Positions 26,201 to 35,481 of a stretch of 64,000 nt of DNA are shown piece after piece. Every line of letters starts with the position of its first letter. Position 1 is the first letter of the stretch. Source of the DNA: an uncultured Maribacter sp. (GTDB lineage: Bacteria; Bacteroidota; Bacteroidia; Flavobacteriales; Flavobacteriaceae); assembly GCF_947500985.1 (NCBI RefSeq), contig NZ_CANMTX010000005.1:248001-312000 (forward strand). The letters run 5' to 3'. Both the position numbers and the translations under genes were made by a program. A model generated the notes under the pieces. The model worked only from the letters and a program-made list of their open reading frames with translations. It had not been told where the DNA came from and searched no databases.

Positions 26201-26228
26201 AAAAGCTCGGACTAATAACCGGGCTTTT
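26201..26228. terminator. Terminator copy 2 of 3
   Basis: AAAAGCTCGG and CCGGGCTTTT pair with one G-T wobble around ACTAATAA. It has the same flanks as the other two copies. Confidence 0.7.
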
Positions 26229-26373
26229 ACTTTTGATACTTGCCTAAGATATATCCTATCAAACCAAGGCAAGAAAACACTAAAACTAACTATCTACCAC
26301 TGAAGTAATTTATGAACATCTTCATTAGCAATTCATTTTATCAGCACTTAAAAGTGAAAATAATAGACACAAA

Positions 26374-26408
26374 AAAAGCCCGGATACATATCCGGGCTTT
26401 TACTTTTG
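26374..26408 (-). terminator. rpsA terminator, copy 3 of 3
   Basis: A perfect 12-base-pair stem AAAAGCCCGGAT / ATCCGGGCTTTT with a four-base loop, followed on the minus strand by seven T. It lies 29 bases after the rpsA stop and is the likely main terminator of rpsA. Confidence 0.85.
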
Positions 26409-26436
26409 ACCCTTATAAAGGATCTATACTATGAAA

Positions 26437-28272
26437 TTACTTCTTCTTAGAATCAGCTTCCATTTTGTCTTTCAACGCTTGTAGTGCATCGTTAGCATCA
26501 CCTAAAGTAGGCTTAGCTTCATCTGCGCTAGCTGCTTGTCTTTTGACAGCTGCTTTTACATTACGTTGCTCTTCTTCACGGAAAATAGCAGTATGACTAG
26601 CTACTACACGTTTGAAGTCTTTATTGAACTCAATAATCTTGAATTCAGCTTCATCGCCTTTACTTAGTTTCTTACCATCTTCTTTCTCTAAATGACGTTG
26701 AGGAATGAATGCAGTAATATCTTCGTTAAATTCAATTGTTGCACCTTTATCAACTACATCAGAAATGGTTGCTGTATGAACTGTACCCAATGCGAATTCA
26801 GTTTCATATTTATCCCAAGGGTTTTCAGTAGTTTGTTTATGACCTAAGCTTAACTTACGACCATCAACATCTAATTCTAACACCTCAACCTCTAAAGTAT
26901 CACCAACATTGGTAAACTCAGATGGATGCTTGATTTTCTTAGTCCAAGAAAGATCAGAGATATAAATTAAACCATCAATACCTTCTTCTAGCTCAACAAA
27001 AACACCAAAGTTTGTAAAGTTTCTTACAATACCTTTATGCTTAGAACCTACAGGGTATTTAGTAGTAATATCAGTCCAAGGATCTGGAGTCAATTGCTTG
27101 ATACCAAGAGACATTTTACGATCTTCACGATCTAATGTCAATACAACTGCTTCAACCTCATCACCAACTTTTACGAAATCTTGTGCAGAACGCAAGTGCG
27201 TAGACCAAGACATTTCAGAAACGTGGATAAGACCTTCAACACCTTCAACAACTTCGATGAACGCGCCGTAATCAGCTATAACAACTACTTTACCTTTTAC
27301 TTTATCACCAATCTTAATTTCATCAGATAAAGCTTCCCAAGGGTGCTTCTCTAATTGCTTAAGACCTAATTGTATTCTAGATTTGTTTTCGTCAAAATCA
27401 AGAATTACAACATTTAATTTCTGGTCCAGTTCAACAACCTCGTTCGGGTGGTTGATTCTGCTCCAAGAAAGGTCAGTAATGTGAACTAAACCATCAACAC
27501 CACCAAGATCAATAAACACACCGTAAGAAGTAATGTTTTTAACAACACCTTCTAATACTTGTCCTTTTTCTAATTGGCTAATGATTTCTTTCTTCTGTTC
27601 TTCAATATCAGCTTCAATAAGGGCTTTATGAGAAACAACAACGTTTTTAAATTCGTGGTTGATTTTCACAACCTTAAATTCCATTGTTTTGTTAACATAC
27701 TGATCGTAATCACGAATAGGCTTAACATCGATTTGAGAACCTGGTAAGAAAGCTTCAATACCAAATACGTCAACGATCATACCACCTTTAGTTCTGCACT
27801 TAACAAAACCACTAACGATTTCTTCTTTGTCATGAGCCGCGTTAACACGATCCCAAGCCATAATAGTTCTCGCCTTTCTGTGAGATAATACTAGTTGACC
27901 ACTTTTATCCTCACGAATATCAATCAATACTTCTACCTTGTCACCAACTTTTAAACCTGGGTTGTAACGAAATTCGTTTAACGAAATTACACCTTCAGAT
28001 TTTGCGTTGATATCAATAATAGCTTCTCTATCTGTGATATAAACTACCGTACCTTCTACTACTTCCTCATCGGCAGTATCTACAAAGTTTTCGGCAACTA
28101 ATTCTTCAAACTCCTTTAATTTAGAATCATCAACACGCTCAATTCCTTGCTCGTATTTTTCCCAGTTAAAGTTTTCTAAGAATTCTTTTGGATCTTGCTG
28201 TGGAGTTTCAACAGCTTGTTGTGTTGCTTCGGTAGTAACTTCTACCTCTGCGTTTGTTTTTTCTTCAGCCAT
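26437..28272 (-). CDS. rpsA: 30S ribosomal protein S1
   Basis: Binds mRNA on the small ribosomal subunit. The 611-residue protein holds six S1 (OB-fold) domains after an acidic N-terminal extension, and ends with a Lys-rich tail. The last four show the typical motif as VHITDLSW, IHVSEMSW, IYISDLSW and the degenerate FIPQRHLE. Length is slightly more than E. coli S1 because of the N and C tails, which is normal for the phylum. Upstream is a promoter with good -33/-7 match and a 5' leader of about 120 bases; downstream are three tandem terminators. Confidence 0.97.
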   Translation of the reverse strand: MAEEKTNAEVEVTTEATQQAVETPQQDPKEFLENFNWEKYEQGIERVDDSKLKEFEELVAENFVDTADEEVVEGTVVYITDREAIIDINAKSEGVISLNEFRYNPGLKVGDKVEVLIDIREDKSGQLVLSHRKARTIMAWDRVNAAHDKEEIVSGFVKCRTKGGMIVDVFGIEAFLPGSQIDVKPIRDYDQYVNKTMEFKVVKINHEFKNVVVSHKALIEADIEEQKKEIISQLEKGQVLEGVVKNITSYGVFIDLGGVDGLVHITDLSWSRINHPNEVVELDQKLNVVILDFDENKSRIQLGLKQLEKHPWEALSDEIKIGDKVKGKVVVIADYGAFIEVVEGVEGLIHVSEMSWSTHLRSAQDFVKVGDEVEAVVLTLDREDRKMSLGIKQLTPDPWTDITTKYPVGSKHKGIVRNFTNFGVFVELEEGIDGLIYISDLSWTKKIKHPSEFTNVGDTLEVEVLELDVDGRKLSLGHKQTTENPWDKYETEFALGTVHTATISDVVDKGATIEFNEDITAFIPQRHLEKEDGKKLSKGDEAEFKIIEFNKDFKRVVASHTAIFREEEQRNVKAAVKRQAASADEAKPTLGDANDALQALKDKMEADSKKK

Positions 28273-28394
28273 TTGCTGATTAATAATTTGTATTTCATAA
28301 CCTTATCAAGACTTAGGCAACGACTATGAAAGTAGTTATATTTATTTGTTTATCTAATCCCTTTTTTTCTTGACTTCCTTGCAAAAAAGGTGTG

Positions 28395-28425
28395 CAAAAA
28401 TAATCATTTTATTTAAATTAGACAA
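28395..28425 (-). promoter_or_regulatory. rpsA promoter
   Basis: On the minus strand TTG (28425-28423), 20 bases, then TATTTTTG (28402-28395). Both elements and spacing match the Bacteroidota housekeeping promoter (TTTG/TTG, 17-23 bases, TAnnTTTG). Transcription would start near 28389, giving a leader of roughly 115-120 bases that could hold autoregulatory structure. Confidence 0.65.
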
Positions 28426-28537
28426 CACAACTAAATATTACACGTTCATTTAAAGAATATGGCACGATTTTAGAGTTAAACATCTTAAATATGCTTATCT
28501 TAGAAGTATTATAATAACCATTAAAAAAAGTAAAATT

Positions 28538-28894
28538 ATGAGTGTTAAGGCAAAATATCAAGGTCTTTTAGATCTTGGTGAGCAATTAGGTATAAAAGAC
28601 GGCAATGTGACTGTTGAAGGTGATGTTCTTAAAATAAAAGGACAAGCAAAAACGCCTTATGAAAAAGACCTTATGTGGGATAAAATTAAGCAACTAGGTG
28701 GTGAAAGCCCTTCTGACATCAAAGCTAATATCTCAGTTGAAGATGATTCTGTATATCACAGACACGTTGTTAAAGGTGGTGAGTCTTTAAGTAAAATAGC
28801 AAAGCACTACTACGGTGATGCTATGCAATACAAAGCTATATTTGAAGCGAACACTGGTATCTTGAAAAGCCCAGATGTTATTCATCCAGATTAA
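28538..28894 (+). CDS. LysM (Kbp/YgaU-like) protein with premature stop
   Basis: A 118-residue homologue of the E. coli potassium-binding protein Kbp. Residues 1-67 resemble a BON domain and residues about 73-118 a LysM domain (YHRHVVKGGESLSKIAKHYYGD). The frame stops after SPDVIHPD, but the same frame continues past the TAA at 28892-28894 with V-L-V-I-P-N-K and a TAG at 28916-28918. Kbp-type LysM domains end in a 'PxQ-x-L-x-IP' strand, so the TAA stands where CAA (Gln) is expected: a C-to-T nonsense change removing the last eight residues. Function of the shortened protein is uncertain. A terminator lies at 28941. Confidence 0.88.
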   Translation: MSVKAKYQGLLDLGEQLGIKDGNVTVEGDVLKIKGQAKTPYEKDLMWDKIKQLGGESPSDIKANISVEDDSVYHRHVVKGGESLSKIAKHYYGDAMQYKAIFEANTGILKSPDVIHPD

Positions 28895-28940
28895 GTATTG
28901 GTTATACCAAACAAATAGTATTGATACTATATAAATAAAA

Positions 28941-28970
28941 AGAGGTTAGCAGTGCTAACCTCTTTTTTTA
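28941..28970. terminator. Bidirectional terminator between LysM gene and cmk
   Basis: AGAGGTTAGC and GCTAACCTCT form a perfect 10-base-pair stem around a three-base loop, with seven T after it and A-runs before it. It would end the LysM transcript on the plus strand and overlaps the end of cmk on the minus strand. Confidence 0.85.
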
Positions 28971-29666
28971 TGCTTGATGTTTTTCAATTACCCGAAGCGA
29001 ATGTTCATATATTCTTTGAAACTGATCCTCTAGTCCTAAATCACTATTATCAAACTCAATAGCATCGTCTGCTCTCTTTAAAGGTGAAATTGCACGGTTA
29101 CTATCTATATAATCTCGCTTTTCAACATTTTCAAGAATATCTGCATAAACCACATCTTCTCCCCTATCCAACAATTCTTTATATCTTCTTACCGCACGTT
29201 TCTCTGGTGAAGCCGTCATAAAAATTTTAAGATCAGCATCAGGAAATACTACAGTACCGATATCTCTACCGTCCATAACAAGACCTTTATCAATACCCAT
29301 TGCTTGTTGCATGGCTACTAATTTTTCTCTAACAGCTGCTATAACCGAAACCTGACTCACATTTTTTGACACAGGCATAGTTCTTATTTCCTTCTCTACA
29401 TTTTCACCATTCAAATACATTTCGGCATACCCTAAATCTGAATTAAAAATAAAATTCAATTCAATATCACCTAATGATTTCACCAATGCATCTTCATCAA
29501 CTTCACCCGCTTCTACAAAACCTGACTTCATAGCAAATAGAGTAACTGCGCGATACATTGCACCTGTATCTACATAAACATATTCTAGCTTTTTAGCCAA
29601 CTGCTTAGCTAAAGTGCTTTTTCCCGTAGAAGAGAATCCGTCAATTGCAATAGTGATTTTTTTCAT
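28968..29666 (-). CDS. cmk: Cytidylate kinase
   Basis: Phosphorylates CMP and dCMP with ATP. A 232-residue P-loop kinase: Walker A DGFSSTGKSTLAK (9-21; usually GPxGxGKS, here with Ser-Ser-Thr), VDTGAMYRAVT (32-42), the long CMP-binding insert with MDGRDIGTVVFPDAD, and the lid-like MTASPEKRAVRRYKEL. All family marks are present. It lies 28 bases downstream of lon, in the same direction, and shares a terminator region with the LysM gene. Confidence 0.95.
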   Translation of the reverse strand: MKKITIAIDGFSSTGKSTLAKQLAKKLEYVYVDTGAMYRAVTLFAMKSGFVEAGEVDEDALVKSLGDIELNFIFNSDLGYAEMYLNGENVEKEIRTMPVSKNVSQVSVIAAVREKLVAMQQAMGIDKGLVMDGRDIGTVVFPDADLKIFMTASPEKRAVRRYKELLDRGEDVVYADILENVEKRDYIDSNRAISPLKRADDAIEFDNSDLGLEDQFQRIYEHSLRVIEKHQA

Positions 29667-29694
29667 TGTTCCAAAAATATAAAGAAAAGTTATA

Positions 29695-32151
29695 CTATAG
29701 CTCCTTCGCGTTTTTTACTTTGACATCTGTAATTGCAATATCAATTACTTCAGACATTTCTTTTACATAGTGAAAAGTCAATCCTTTTAAATAAGACTCT
29801 TTGATTTCTTTGATATCACGCTCATTATCCGCACAAAGAATTATCTCTTTAATTTTCGCTCTTTTTGCAGCAAGAATCTTCTCTTTAATTCCGCCTACAG
29901 GTAACACTTTACCACGTAGCGTAATTTCCCCTGTCATTGCCAAGCTCTTTTTAATTCGCTTTTGAGTAAATAATGAAACCAACGATGTCAACATGGTTAT
30001 ACCTGCACTCGGTCCATCTTTTGGTGTTGCACCCTCAGGTACGTGAATATGTACATTGTACTTTTCAAAAACCGATGGATTAATTCCAAACCTTTCAGCG
30101 TTAGACTTTATGTACTCCATAGCAATGGTAGCTGATTCTTTCATCACCTTACCAAGGTTACCGGTAATACTCATAGTACCTTTACCTTTTGAAAGTATAG
30201 ATTCAATAAACAAAATATCACCACCAACACTAGTCCACGCCAAACCTGTAACTACACCAGCAACCTCATTATTTTCATATTTATCACGCTCCATTTTTGG
30301 CGCGCCCAATACTTGTATAATAATTTCATTACTAACCTTTATCTCATACTCCTCTTCTGTAGCAATAGACTTAGCCGCGTAACGTACCATTTTGGCAATT
30401 TGCTTCTCTAGAGAACGTACGCCAGATTCACGGGTATACCCCTCAACAATTTTCTCTAGTTGTGGTTTCCCAATTTTTAAATGACCAGAATCTAAACCAT
30501 GCTCAGTCAATTGTTTTGGTAACAAATGCTTTTTGGCAATTTCTACCTTCTCTTCAATAGTATAACCACTTACGTGAATAATTTCCATACGATCTCTTAG
30601 TGCTGGCTGAATACTACCTAAATTATTTGCTGTAGCTACAAACATCACTTTAGAAAGGTCATACCCTAACTCTAAAAAATTATCATGAAAATCACTATTC
30701 TGCTCAGGATCTAACACTTCTAACATTGCAGAAGATGGATCACCTTGATTGCTATTAGACAACTTATCTATTTCATCTAGTATAAAAACAGGATTTGAGG
30801 TACCTGCCTTTTTAAGACTTTGAATAATTCTACCTGGCATAGCACCAATGTAAGTTTTACGATGCCCTCTTATTTCAGCTTCATCACGTAAACCACCTAA
30901 AGACATTCTTACATATTCTCTACCTAATGCTTCTGCAATAGATTTACCTAAAGAAGTTTTACCAACTCCCGGAGGTCCGTACAGACATAAGATCGGAGAT
31001 TTCATATCATTACGCAGTTTTAATACCGCTAAATATTCTATGATTCTTTTCTTTACATCTTCTAAACCATAATGGTCACGGTCTAATATTCTTTGGGCTC
31101 TTTTTAGATCGAATTTATCTTTCGAAAACTCCTTCCAAGGTAGATCTAGCATAAGATCCAAATAGTTTCTTTGAATAGAATATTCCGCTACCTGCGGATT
31201 CATTCGCTTCATTTTTGCTAGTTCTTTATCAAAATGCTCCTTAACTTTTTTTCCCCATTTTTTCTTTTTAGACTTGATTTTCATCTCCTCTAACTCCTCA
31301 TCATAAGAAACACCACCCAATTCTTCTTGAATGGTTTTCATTTGCTGGTGTAAGAAATATTCTCTCTGCTGTTGATCTAAGTCATTTCTAACTTTAGACT
31401 GTATATCGTTCTTAAGCTCCAACTTTTGCATTTCAACATTCATATATTTCAATGTTGCCAATGCTCTTTCTTGCAAGCTACCAATCTCTAATAATTCTTG
31501 CTTTGCCTTAACATCTAAATTAAGATTAGAAGAAACAAAATTGATTAGAAAAGAATCGCTTTGAATATTTTTTATAGCAAAAGATGCCTCACTCGGAATG
31601 TTCGGATTATCTCTAATTATTTTTAAAGCCAATTCTTTGATCGATTCAATAATCGCCAAAAATTGTTTATCATTTTTTTTGGGTCTTATTTCTTCTGTCT
31701 CTCTAACTGTAGCCGTTAAGTATGGCTTTTTAGTCAAGATTTCAGCAACCTCAAAACGTTTTTTACCTTGAATGATAACCGTTGTATTACCATCGGGCAT
31801 TTGAAGTACACGTAATATTTTAGCTACAGTACCCAAGGTATTGATATCCTGCACATCAGGATTTTCAGTTTCCTCATCTTTCTGAGAAACTACACCAATG
31901 ACCTTAGAACCATTATTAGCATCCTTTATTAAGCGAATACTTTTATCTCTACCCGCAGTAATAGGAATTACCACACCAGGAAATAGCACTGTATTTCTTA
32001 AAGGCAATATCGGCAAGGTTTCTGGCAATGTCTCACTATTCATTTGCTCCTCATCTTCGGGGGTCAATAGTGGTATAAGCTCAGAATCTTGATCTATTCC
32101 TTGTAAAGACATATTGTCAAAATTTGAAAATTTAGAATCTCCCATACTCAT
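29695..32151 (-). CDS. lon: ATP-dependent protease Lon
   Basis: An 818-residue cytoplasmic AAA+ protease. Order: LON substrate-binding domain (about 40-240), coiled-coil, AAA+ domain with Walker [12 protein letters not shown] and Walker [11 protein letters not shown], and the C-terminal protease with catalytic Ser in PKDGPSAG and the partner Lys further on ([13 protein letters not shown]). It degrades damaged proteins and some regulators. Length is in the family range. Start taken at [10 protein letters not shown]; the second Met is possible. No heat-shock operator was identified in the upstream region. Confidence 0.97.
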   Translation of the reverse strand: MSMGDSKFSNFDNMSLQGIDQDSELIPLLTPEDEEQMNSETLPETLPILPLRNTVLFPGVVIPITAGRDKSIRLIKDANNGSKVIGVVSQKDEETENPDVQDINTLGTVAKILRVLQMPDGNTTVIIQGKKRFEVAEILTKKPYLTATVRETEEIRPKKNDKQFLAIIESIKELALKIIRDNPNIPSEASFAIKNIQSDSFLINFVSSNLNLDVKAKQELLEIGSLQERALATLKYMNVEMQKLELKNDIQSKVRNDLDQQQREYFLHQQMKTIQEELGGVSYDEELEEMKIKSKKKKWGKKVKEHFDKELAKMKRMNPQVAEYSIQRNYLDLMLDLPWKEFSKDKFDLKRAQRILDRDHYGLEDVKKRIIEYLAVLKLRNDMKSPILCLYGPPGVGKTSLGKSIAEALGREYVRMSLGGLRDEAEIRGHRKTYIGAMPGRIIQSLKKAGTSNPVFILDEIDKLSNSNQGDPSSAMLEVLDPEQNSDFHDNFLELGYDLSKVMFVATANNLGSIQPALRDRMEIIHVSGYTIEEKVEIAKKHLLPKQLTEHGLDSGHLKIGKPQLEKIVEGYTRESGVRSLEKQIAKMVRYAAKSIATEEEYEIKVSNEIIIQVLGAPKMERDKYENNEVAGVVTGLAWTSVGGDILFIESILSKGKGTMSITGNLGKVMKESATIAMEYIKSNAERFGINPSVFEKYNVHIHVPEGATPKDGPSAGITMLTSLVSLFTQKRIKKSLAMTGEITLRGKVLPVGGIKEKILAAKRAKIKEIILCADNERDIKEIKESYLKGLTFHYVKEMSEVIDIAITDVKVKNAKEL

Positions 32152-32498
32152 ATATCGGTCATTCTGTCATTAAACCAACAGAATTTTATTTTTATAAATT
32201 ATACATAAATGCTGTAATAGCAATGAAAACTAAGCGAATGCAGCTTTTGTAGCTTCATTTGCATATAAGTATTTCAATTCTTGTGCCAAGAGAATTAATT
32301 CATTTAAAAATTAGATAGTATTAAAGAATACTACGTCAGCACTAGCCCATAAAGCATATGTAAAAACTTCTTTATAAATCAGATGCTAGCCTTAAAGTCG
32401 ATAATCTAGAATATGAAGTGAAGAATATTTACATATAAATTTTACCAAACTGTAACAAACCGTAAATTGAGTCATCTTTCAATAAAACCAATCACTTT
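32152..32498. other. Intergenic region between lon and ECF sigma gene
   Basis: No credible open frame or RNA gene seen. It contains the divergent promoters for lon and for the sigma operon, and a TGTAACAAA element at 32451 near the sigma gene start. Confidence 0.6.
32451..32459 (+). promoter_or_regulatory. TGTAACAAA element, possible ECF promoter -35
   Basis: TGTAACAAA lies 40 bases before the sigma gene start. The same nonamer lies 45 bases before the second ECF sigma gene (51163). The AAC core is usual in ECF-type -35 elements, so autoregulation is possible; a clear -10 partner was not settled. Confidence 0.35.
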
Positions 32499-33053
32499 TT
32501 GAGCCAACAAAGAGAACATATTGATGAGCTAGTGCAATTGTGCATGGTCGGTAAACAGAGTGCACAGCTAGAAGTGTACAACAGGTATTACAAGGCTATG
32601 TTCAACACATCACTCAGAATCGTAAAAGACACTGCCCAAGCAGAAGACATTATGCAAGAATCGTTTCTAAGCGCATTTACGAAACTGCATACTTTTAAAG
32701 GGGAAGTAACTTTTGGATCTTGGTTGAAGCGCATTGTTATTAACAACAGCATACATCAATATAGAAAGCAACAGAAAAAGAATGAAGTTGCTTTAGATGA
32801 AGTATTGTACAAGGTCGAAGATAATGACGGAATTGCATCTGACCATGTGTTTACAGAACTAAAGGCTCAAAAAGTGATGGAAACCATGAAAGATTTAAAA
32901 GACAATTACAGAATTTCTTTGACCTTACATCTAATTGAAGGGTTTGATTATGATGAAATTAGCGAAATCATGAACATTAGTTACGCCAATTGCAGAACTA
33001 CCGTTTCACGAGCTAAAGAAAGTCTTAGAAAAAAATTAATACTCGCAGTCTAA
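32499..33053 (+). CDS. ECF-type RNA polymerase sigma factor
   Basis: A 184-residue sigma-70 family protein of the extracytoplasmic function type. Region 2 covers about 20-90 (YNRYYKAMFNTSLRIVKDTAQAEDIMQESFLSAF) and region 4 about 125-180 (DYDEISEIMNISYANCRTTVSRAKESLRKKL). The start is TTG; there is no ATG upstream in frame and the next Met lies inside region 2. Its stop overlaps the next gene's start (ends 33053, starts 33053), a tight coupling with the probable anti-sigma factor. It likely controls this operon of exported beta proteins. Confidence 0.92.
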   Translation: MSQQREHIDELVQLCMVGKQSAQLEVYNRYYKAMFNTSLRIVKDTAQAEDIMQESFLSAFTKLHTFKGEVTFGSWLKRIVINNSIHQYRKQQKKNEVALDEVLYKVEDNDGIASDHVFTELKAQKVMETMKDLKDNYRISLTLHLIEGFDYDEISEIMNISYANCRTTVSRAKESLRKKLILAV

Positions 33054-33616
33054 TGAAGAAAGATACTATTGACGAGCTTTTTATTGAGCTACAGGACAAA
33101 ATGGATTATGCGGAACCCACTACAGGGCACCAACAACGTTTTTTAGAAAAACTAAATGAATCAAAAGGCGTGGCTACACTTGCACCTAAGAAAAAGAATC
33201 CTTGGATGCTCTTTTTGTCTGTTGCAGCATCAATTGCTATTTTATTATCTGTAGGCATATTTCAACTTAATACTGCTAGTAGCATTGAAGATCAGGTTGC
33301 CGAAATTTCACCTGAAGCTTCTAAGACCCAATTTTATTTCGCCAATTTAATCGAAGAGCAAATCAACGAACTGAATTCTGAAAAATCACCAGAAACAGAA
33401 AAAATAATTAAAGACACCATGACCCAATTGAAAAAGCTTCAATTGAATTACACCAAAATGGAACAGGATCTTTTAAACGGTGGTAATAGTAAACTTATAT
33501 TAAGTGCTATGATTACCAATTTCCAAACCAGAATAGACCTTTTAAGCGAGGTAATGATACAAATTGAAAATATTAAATCAATTAAAAAATCAAATGATGA
33601 AAACTATACTATATAA
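33053..33616 (+). CDS. Membrane anti-sigma-factor-like protein
   Basis: A 187-residue protein with a cytoplasmic N terminus (about 1-45), one membrane helix (NPWMLFLSVAASIAILLSVGIF, 45-66) and a C-terminal helical periplasmic part (Gln/Glu/Lys-rich, coiled-coil-like, about 80-185). I see no zinc anti-sigma HxxxCxxC motif. The position directly after an ECF sigma gene, with overlap by one base, is the main reason to call it an anti-sigma partner. It overlaps the following gene by about 20 bases. Confidence 0.75.
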   Translation: MKKDTIDELFIELQDKMDYAEPTTGHQQRFLEKLNESKGVATLAPKKKNPWMLFLSVAASIAILLSVGIFQLNTASSIEDQVAEISPEASKTQFYFANLIEEQINELNSEKSPETEKIIKDTMTQLKKLQLNYTKMEQDLLNGGNSKLILSAMITNFQTRIDLLSEVMIQIENIKSIKKSNDENYTI

Positions 33617-34688
33617 ATATACCTGGCTACTATTATTAGCATTTACCACTGTAGCCGCTGCCAACGATACTGATTTTGATGGCAAGCATACTAGAGAAAA
33701 GACCATTAAAAAAGAATTTAATGTCAATGCTAATGCATTGCTAAAAATCAACAACTCATACGGTAATTTAAATATTACTTCTTGGAACGAGAATAGGGTC
33801 GTTATCGAAGTTCATATTAAAACCAATGGTAATAACGAAGAAAAGGTTCAGAAAAAACTAGATGAAATTTCAATTGATTTTGAAGCTAGTAGCGAACGTG
33901 TTTCTGCAGAAACTATTTTTAACAAAAGTAGTAATGGCTGGGGATGGAGCTGGGGAAACAATAACAATGTCAACATGCAGATCAACTACACCATTAAAGT
34001 TCCTGTAAAAAACAATGTTGACCTAAGTAATGATTACGGTAATATTAGCCTAGATAGAATTGATGGTCATGCCAGAATTAATTGTGACTACGGAAGGTTA
34101 GATTTAGGAGAACTAAGAGGTCGTAATAATCGTTTAAATTTCGACTACACCTCAAAATCTACAATTGGGTATATCAATAGTGGAGAAATAAGAGCCGACT
34201 ACTCCGGATTTACAATTGAAAAAGCTGGTAATCTTGCAATAAATGCAGACTATACCAACGCTAGTATTGGCACTATGGACAACTTGGAATACACTAGTGA
34301 TTACGGCAATATGGATATTGACGAATTAAAGAGTATTGATGGTAATGGTGATTATATTACTGTAAAATTAGGTACTGTACATGGTGATGTTTCCATTGTG
34401 GCGGACTATGGTTCTATTAGAATTGAAGAGCTTGCTGCTGATGCCGGCAATGTAAATATTAGAACAGATTATACCGGAATCAAAATAGGATACCATAGCG
34501 ATTATCATTTCGATTTTGACATATCAACCAGTTATGCGGGTGTTAGTGGAAAAGATGACCTTACCATTAACATTAGTACAGAAAAATCTTCTAACAAGCA
34601 CTACGAAGGGTTTTATGGCTCTAAAGGAAGTGGAAATAAAATGACGCTGTCAAGTGACTATGGCGGTATTAGTTTTACCAAAAAATAA
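33597..34688 (+). CDS. Exported DUF4097-like beta-ladder protein with DY(G/T) repeats
   Basis: A 363-residue protein with a signal peptide (MKTILYKYTWLLLLAFTTVAAA) and a mature body made of short strands in which D-Y-(G/T/S) recurs at roughly 20-residue intervals: NDYGNISL, CDYGRLDL, FDYTSKST, ADYSGFTI, ADYTNASI, SDYGNMDI, ADYGSIRI, TDYTGIKI and SDYGGISF. That pattern fits a right-handed beta solenoid as in DUF4097-like proteins. The open frame begins at 33564; ATGs at 33594/33597 give the proper signal peptide. It is co-transcribed with the ECF sigma and anti-sigma-like genes. Function unknown; envelope or adhesin role is inferred. Confidence 0.8.
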   Translation: MKTILYKYTWLLLLAFTTVAAANDTDFDGKHTREKTIKKEFNVNANALLKINNSYGNLNITSWNENRVVIEVHIKTNGNNEEKVQKKLDEISIDFEASSERVSAETIFNKSSNGWGWSWGNNNNVNMQINYTIKVPVKNNVDLSNDYGNISLDRIDGHARINCDYGRLDLGELRGRNNRLNFDYTSKSTIGYINSGEIRADYSGFTIEKAGNLAINADYTNASIGTMDNLEYTSDYGNMDIDELKSIDGNGDYITVKLGTVHGDVSIVADYGSIRIEELAADAGNVNIRTDYTGIKIGYHSDYHFDFDISTSYAGVSGKDDLTINISTEKSSNKHYEGFYGSKGSGNKMTLSSDYGGISFTKK

Positions 34689-34705
34689 TCAATCAATCAA
34701 TCAAT
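34686..34705 (+). repeat. AATC tetranucleotide repeat before the GIN-domain gene
   Basis: About five copies of AATC/ATCA stand between the stop of the DUF4097-like gene and the ATG at 34711, where a ribosome-binding site would be. Copy-number change here could alter spacing and translation. Confidence 0.7.
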
Positions 34706-34710
34706 TAAAT

Positions 34711-35445
34711 ATGAAAATCATGAAAAAATTAAGTTTATTAGTATGTGCAGGTTTTTTATCTCTTTCTTGTTCAGCACAATGGGGAAAAACCATAAAAGGA
34801 AACGGAAACAATGTAACCGTTGAAAGAAGTACTGGAGATTATGACGGAGTAGCAGTTTCTGGCTGGTTCGATGTAGATCTAGTTTCTGGCAGTGAAGGGG
34901 AAATTATTTTAGAAGGGGAAGAAAACCTTTTAGAATATATTATTACAGAAGTAAAAGATGGAAAACTAGTTATTAAAACTGAAAAGGGTGTCAATCTAAA
35001 ATCAAGCAATTGGAAATCTGGAATTCATATTACCGTACCTGTAGAATCTATAAGTTCTGTGGCTATGTCTGGTTCTGGAGATATCGTTGGAAAGACAAAA
35101 ATTAAAGCAGACAAATTCAGTACGGCCATGTCAGGATCTGGTGATATTACCTTAGATATTGATACGAGCTTTATTTCTGCTACAATGTCAGGATCCGGAG
35201 ATATTTCATTAAGCGGTAGAACTACCGATTTTGAAGCTACAATTTCTGGTAGTGGCGATATTGAAGCGTATGGCCTTGAAGCTGATAATGTAGAAGCCAC
35301 AGTTTCTGGTTCTGCAGATATACAAGTAACCGCAAACAAATCTATTAAAGCCCGTGTATCTGGCTCTGGAGATATCTCTTATAAAGGAAATCCAGAAAAA
35401 GTAAATACTAAAACTTCTGGTTCAGGCGACATTTCTAAAGGATAA
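34711..35445 (+). CDS. Exported GIN-domain (DUF2807) protein with SGSGDI repeats
   Basis: A 244-residue exported protein with a signal peptide ending in SLSCSA, so possibly a lipoprotein; the body is the GIN/DUF2807 domain (putative auto-transporter adhesin head). Seven copies of x-SGS(G/A)-DI recur at about 19-20 residues (AMSGSGDI, TMSGSGDI, TISGSGDI, TVSGSADI, RVSGSGDI and so on), giving one turn of a beta solenoid each. The open frame extends to 34654 but overlaps the upstream gene; ATG at 34711 or 34720 starts the signal peptide. It is the last gene of the ECF sigma operon. Function unknown, cell-surface role likely. Confidence 0.85.
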   Translation: MKIMKKLSLLVCAGFLSLSCSAQWGKTIKGNGNNVTVERSTGDYDGVAVSGWFDVDLVSGSEGEIILEGEENLLEYIITEVKDGKLVIKTEKGVNLKSSNWKSGIHITVPVESISSVAMSGSGDIVGKTKIKADKFSTAMSGSGDITLDIDTSFISATMSGSGDISLSGRTTDFEATISGSGDIEAYGLEADNVEATVSGSADIQVTANKSIKARVSGSGDISYKGNPEKVNTKTSGSGDISKG

Positions 35446-35481
35446 TATATAAAATCAAAATAGCGAACAATCAATTCAACG

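Larger units (their letters stand above)
25940..26425. repeat. Three tandem degenerate units, each with a terminator hairpin
   Basis: The 563 bases between the outer-membrane gene and rpsA hold no gene. They consist of three imperfect direct units of about 175-190 bases. Shared blocks in order: CATTAG-AATTCAT, ATAGACAC plus an A-run, a GC-rich hairpin, GGGCTTTTACTTTTG (starting at 26031, 26221 and 26394), and, in units 1 and 2, CTAAGATA and AAGGCAAGAAAA. The third unit is the most regular and lies next to the rpsA stop. The structure looks like duplication of a bidirectional terminator. Confidence 0.85.

Noticed and set aside
25940-26425. CRISPR array or insertion sequence at the triple repeat
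   Set aside because: Three units only, 175-190 bases and imperfect, without constant short repeats or spacers; no transposase frame or terminal inverted repeats.
35025-35339. 104-codon minus-strand frame in the GIN gene
   Set aside because: The repeat 'SPDPD' pattern is the antisense of the SGSGDI repeats.
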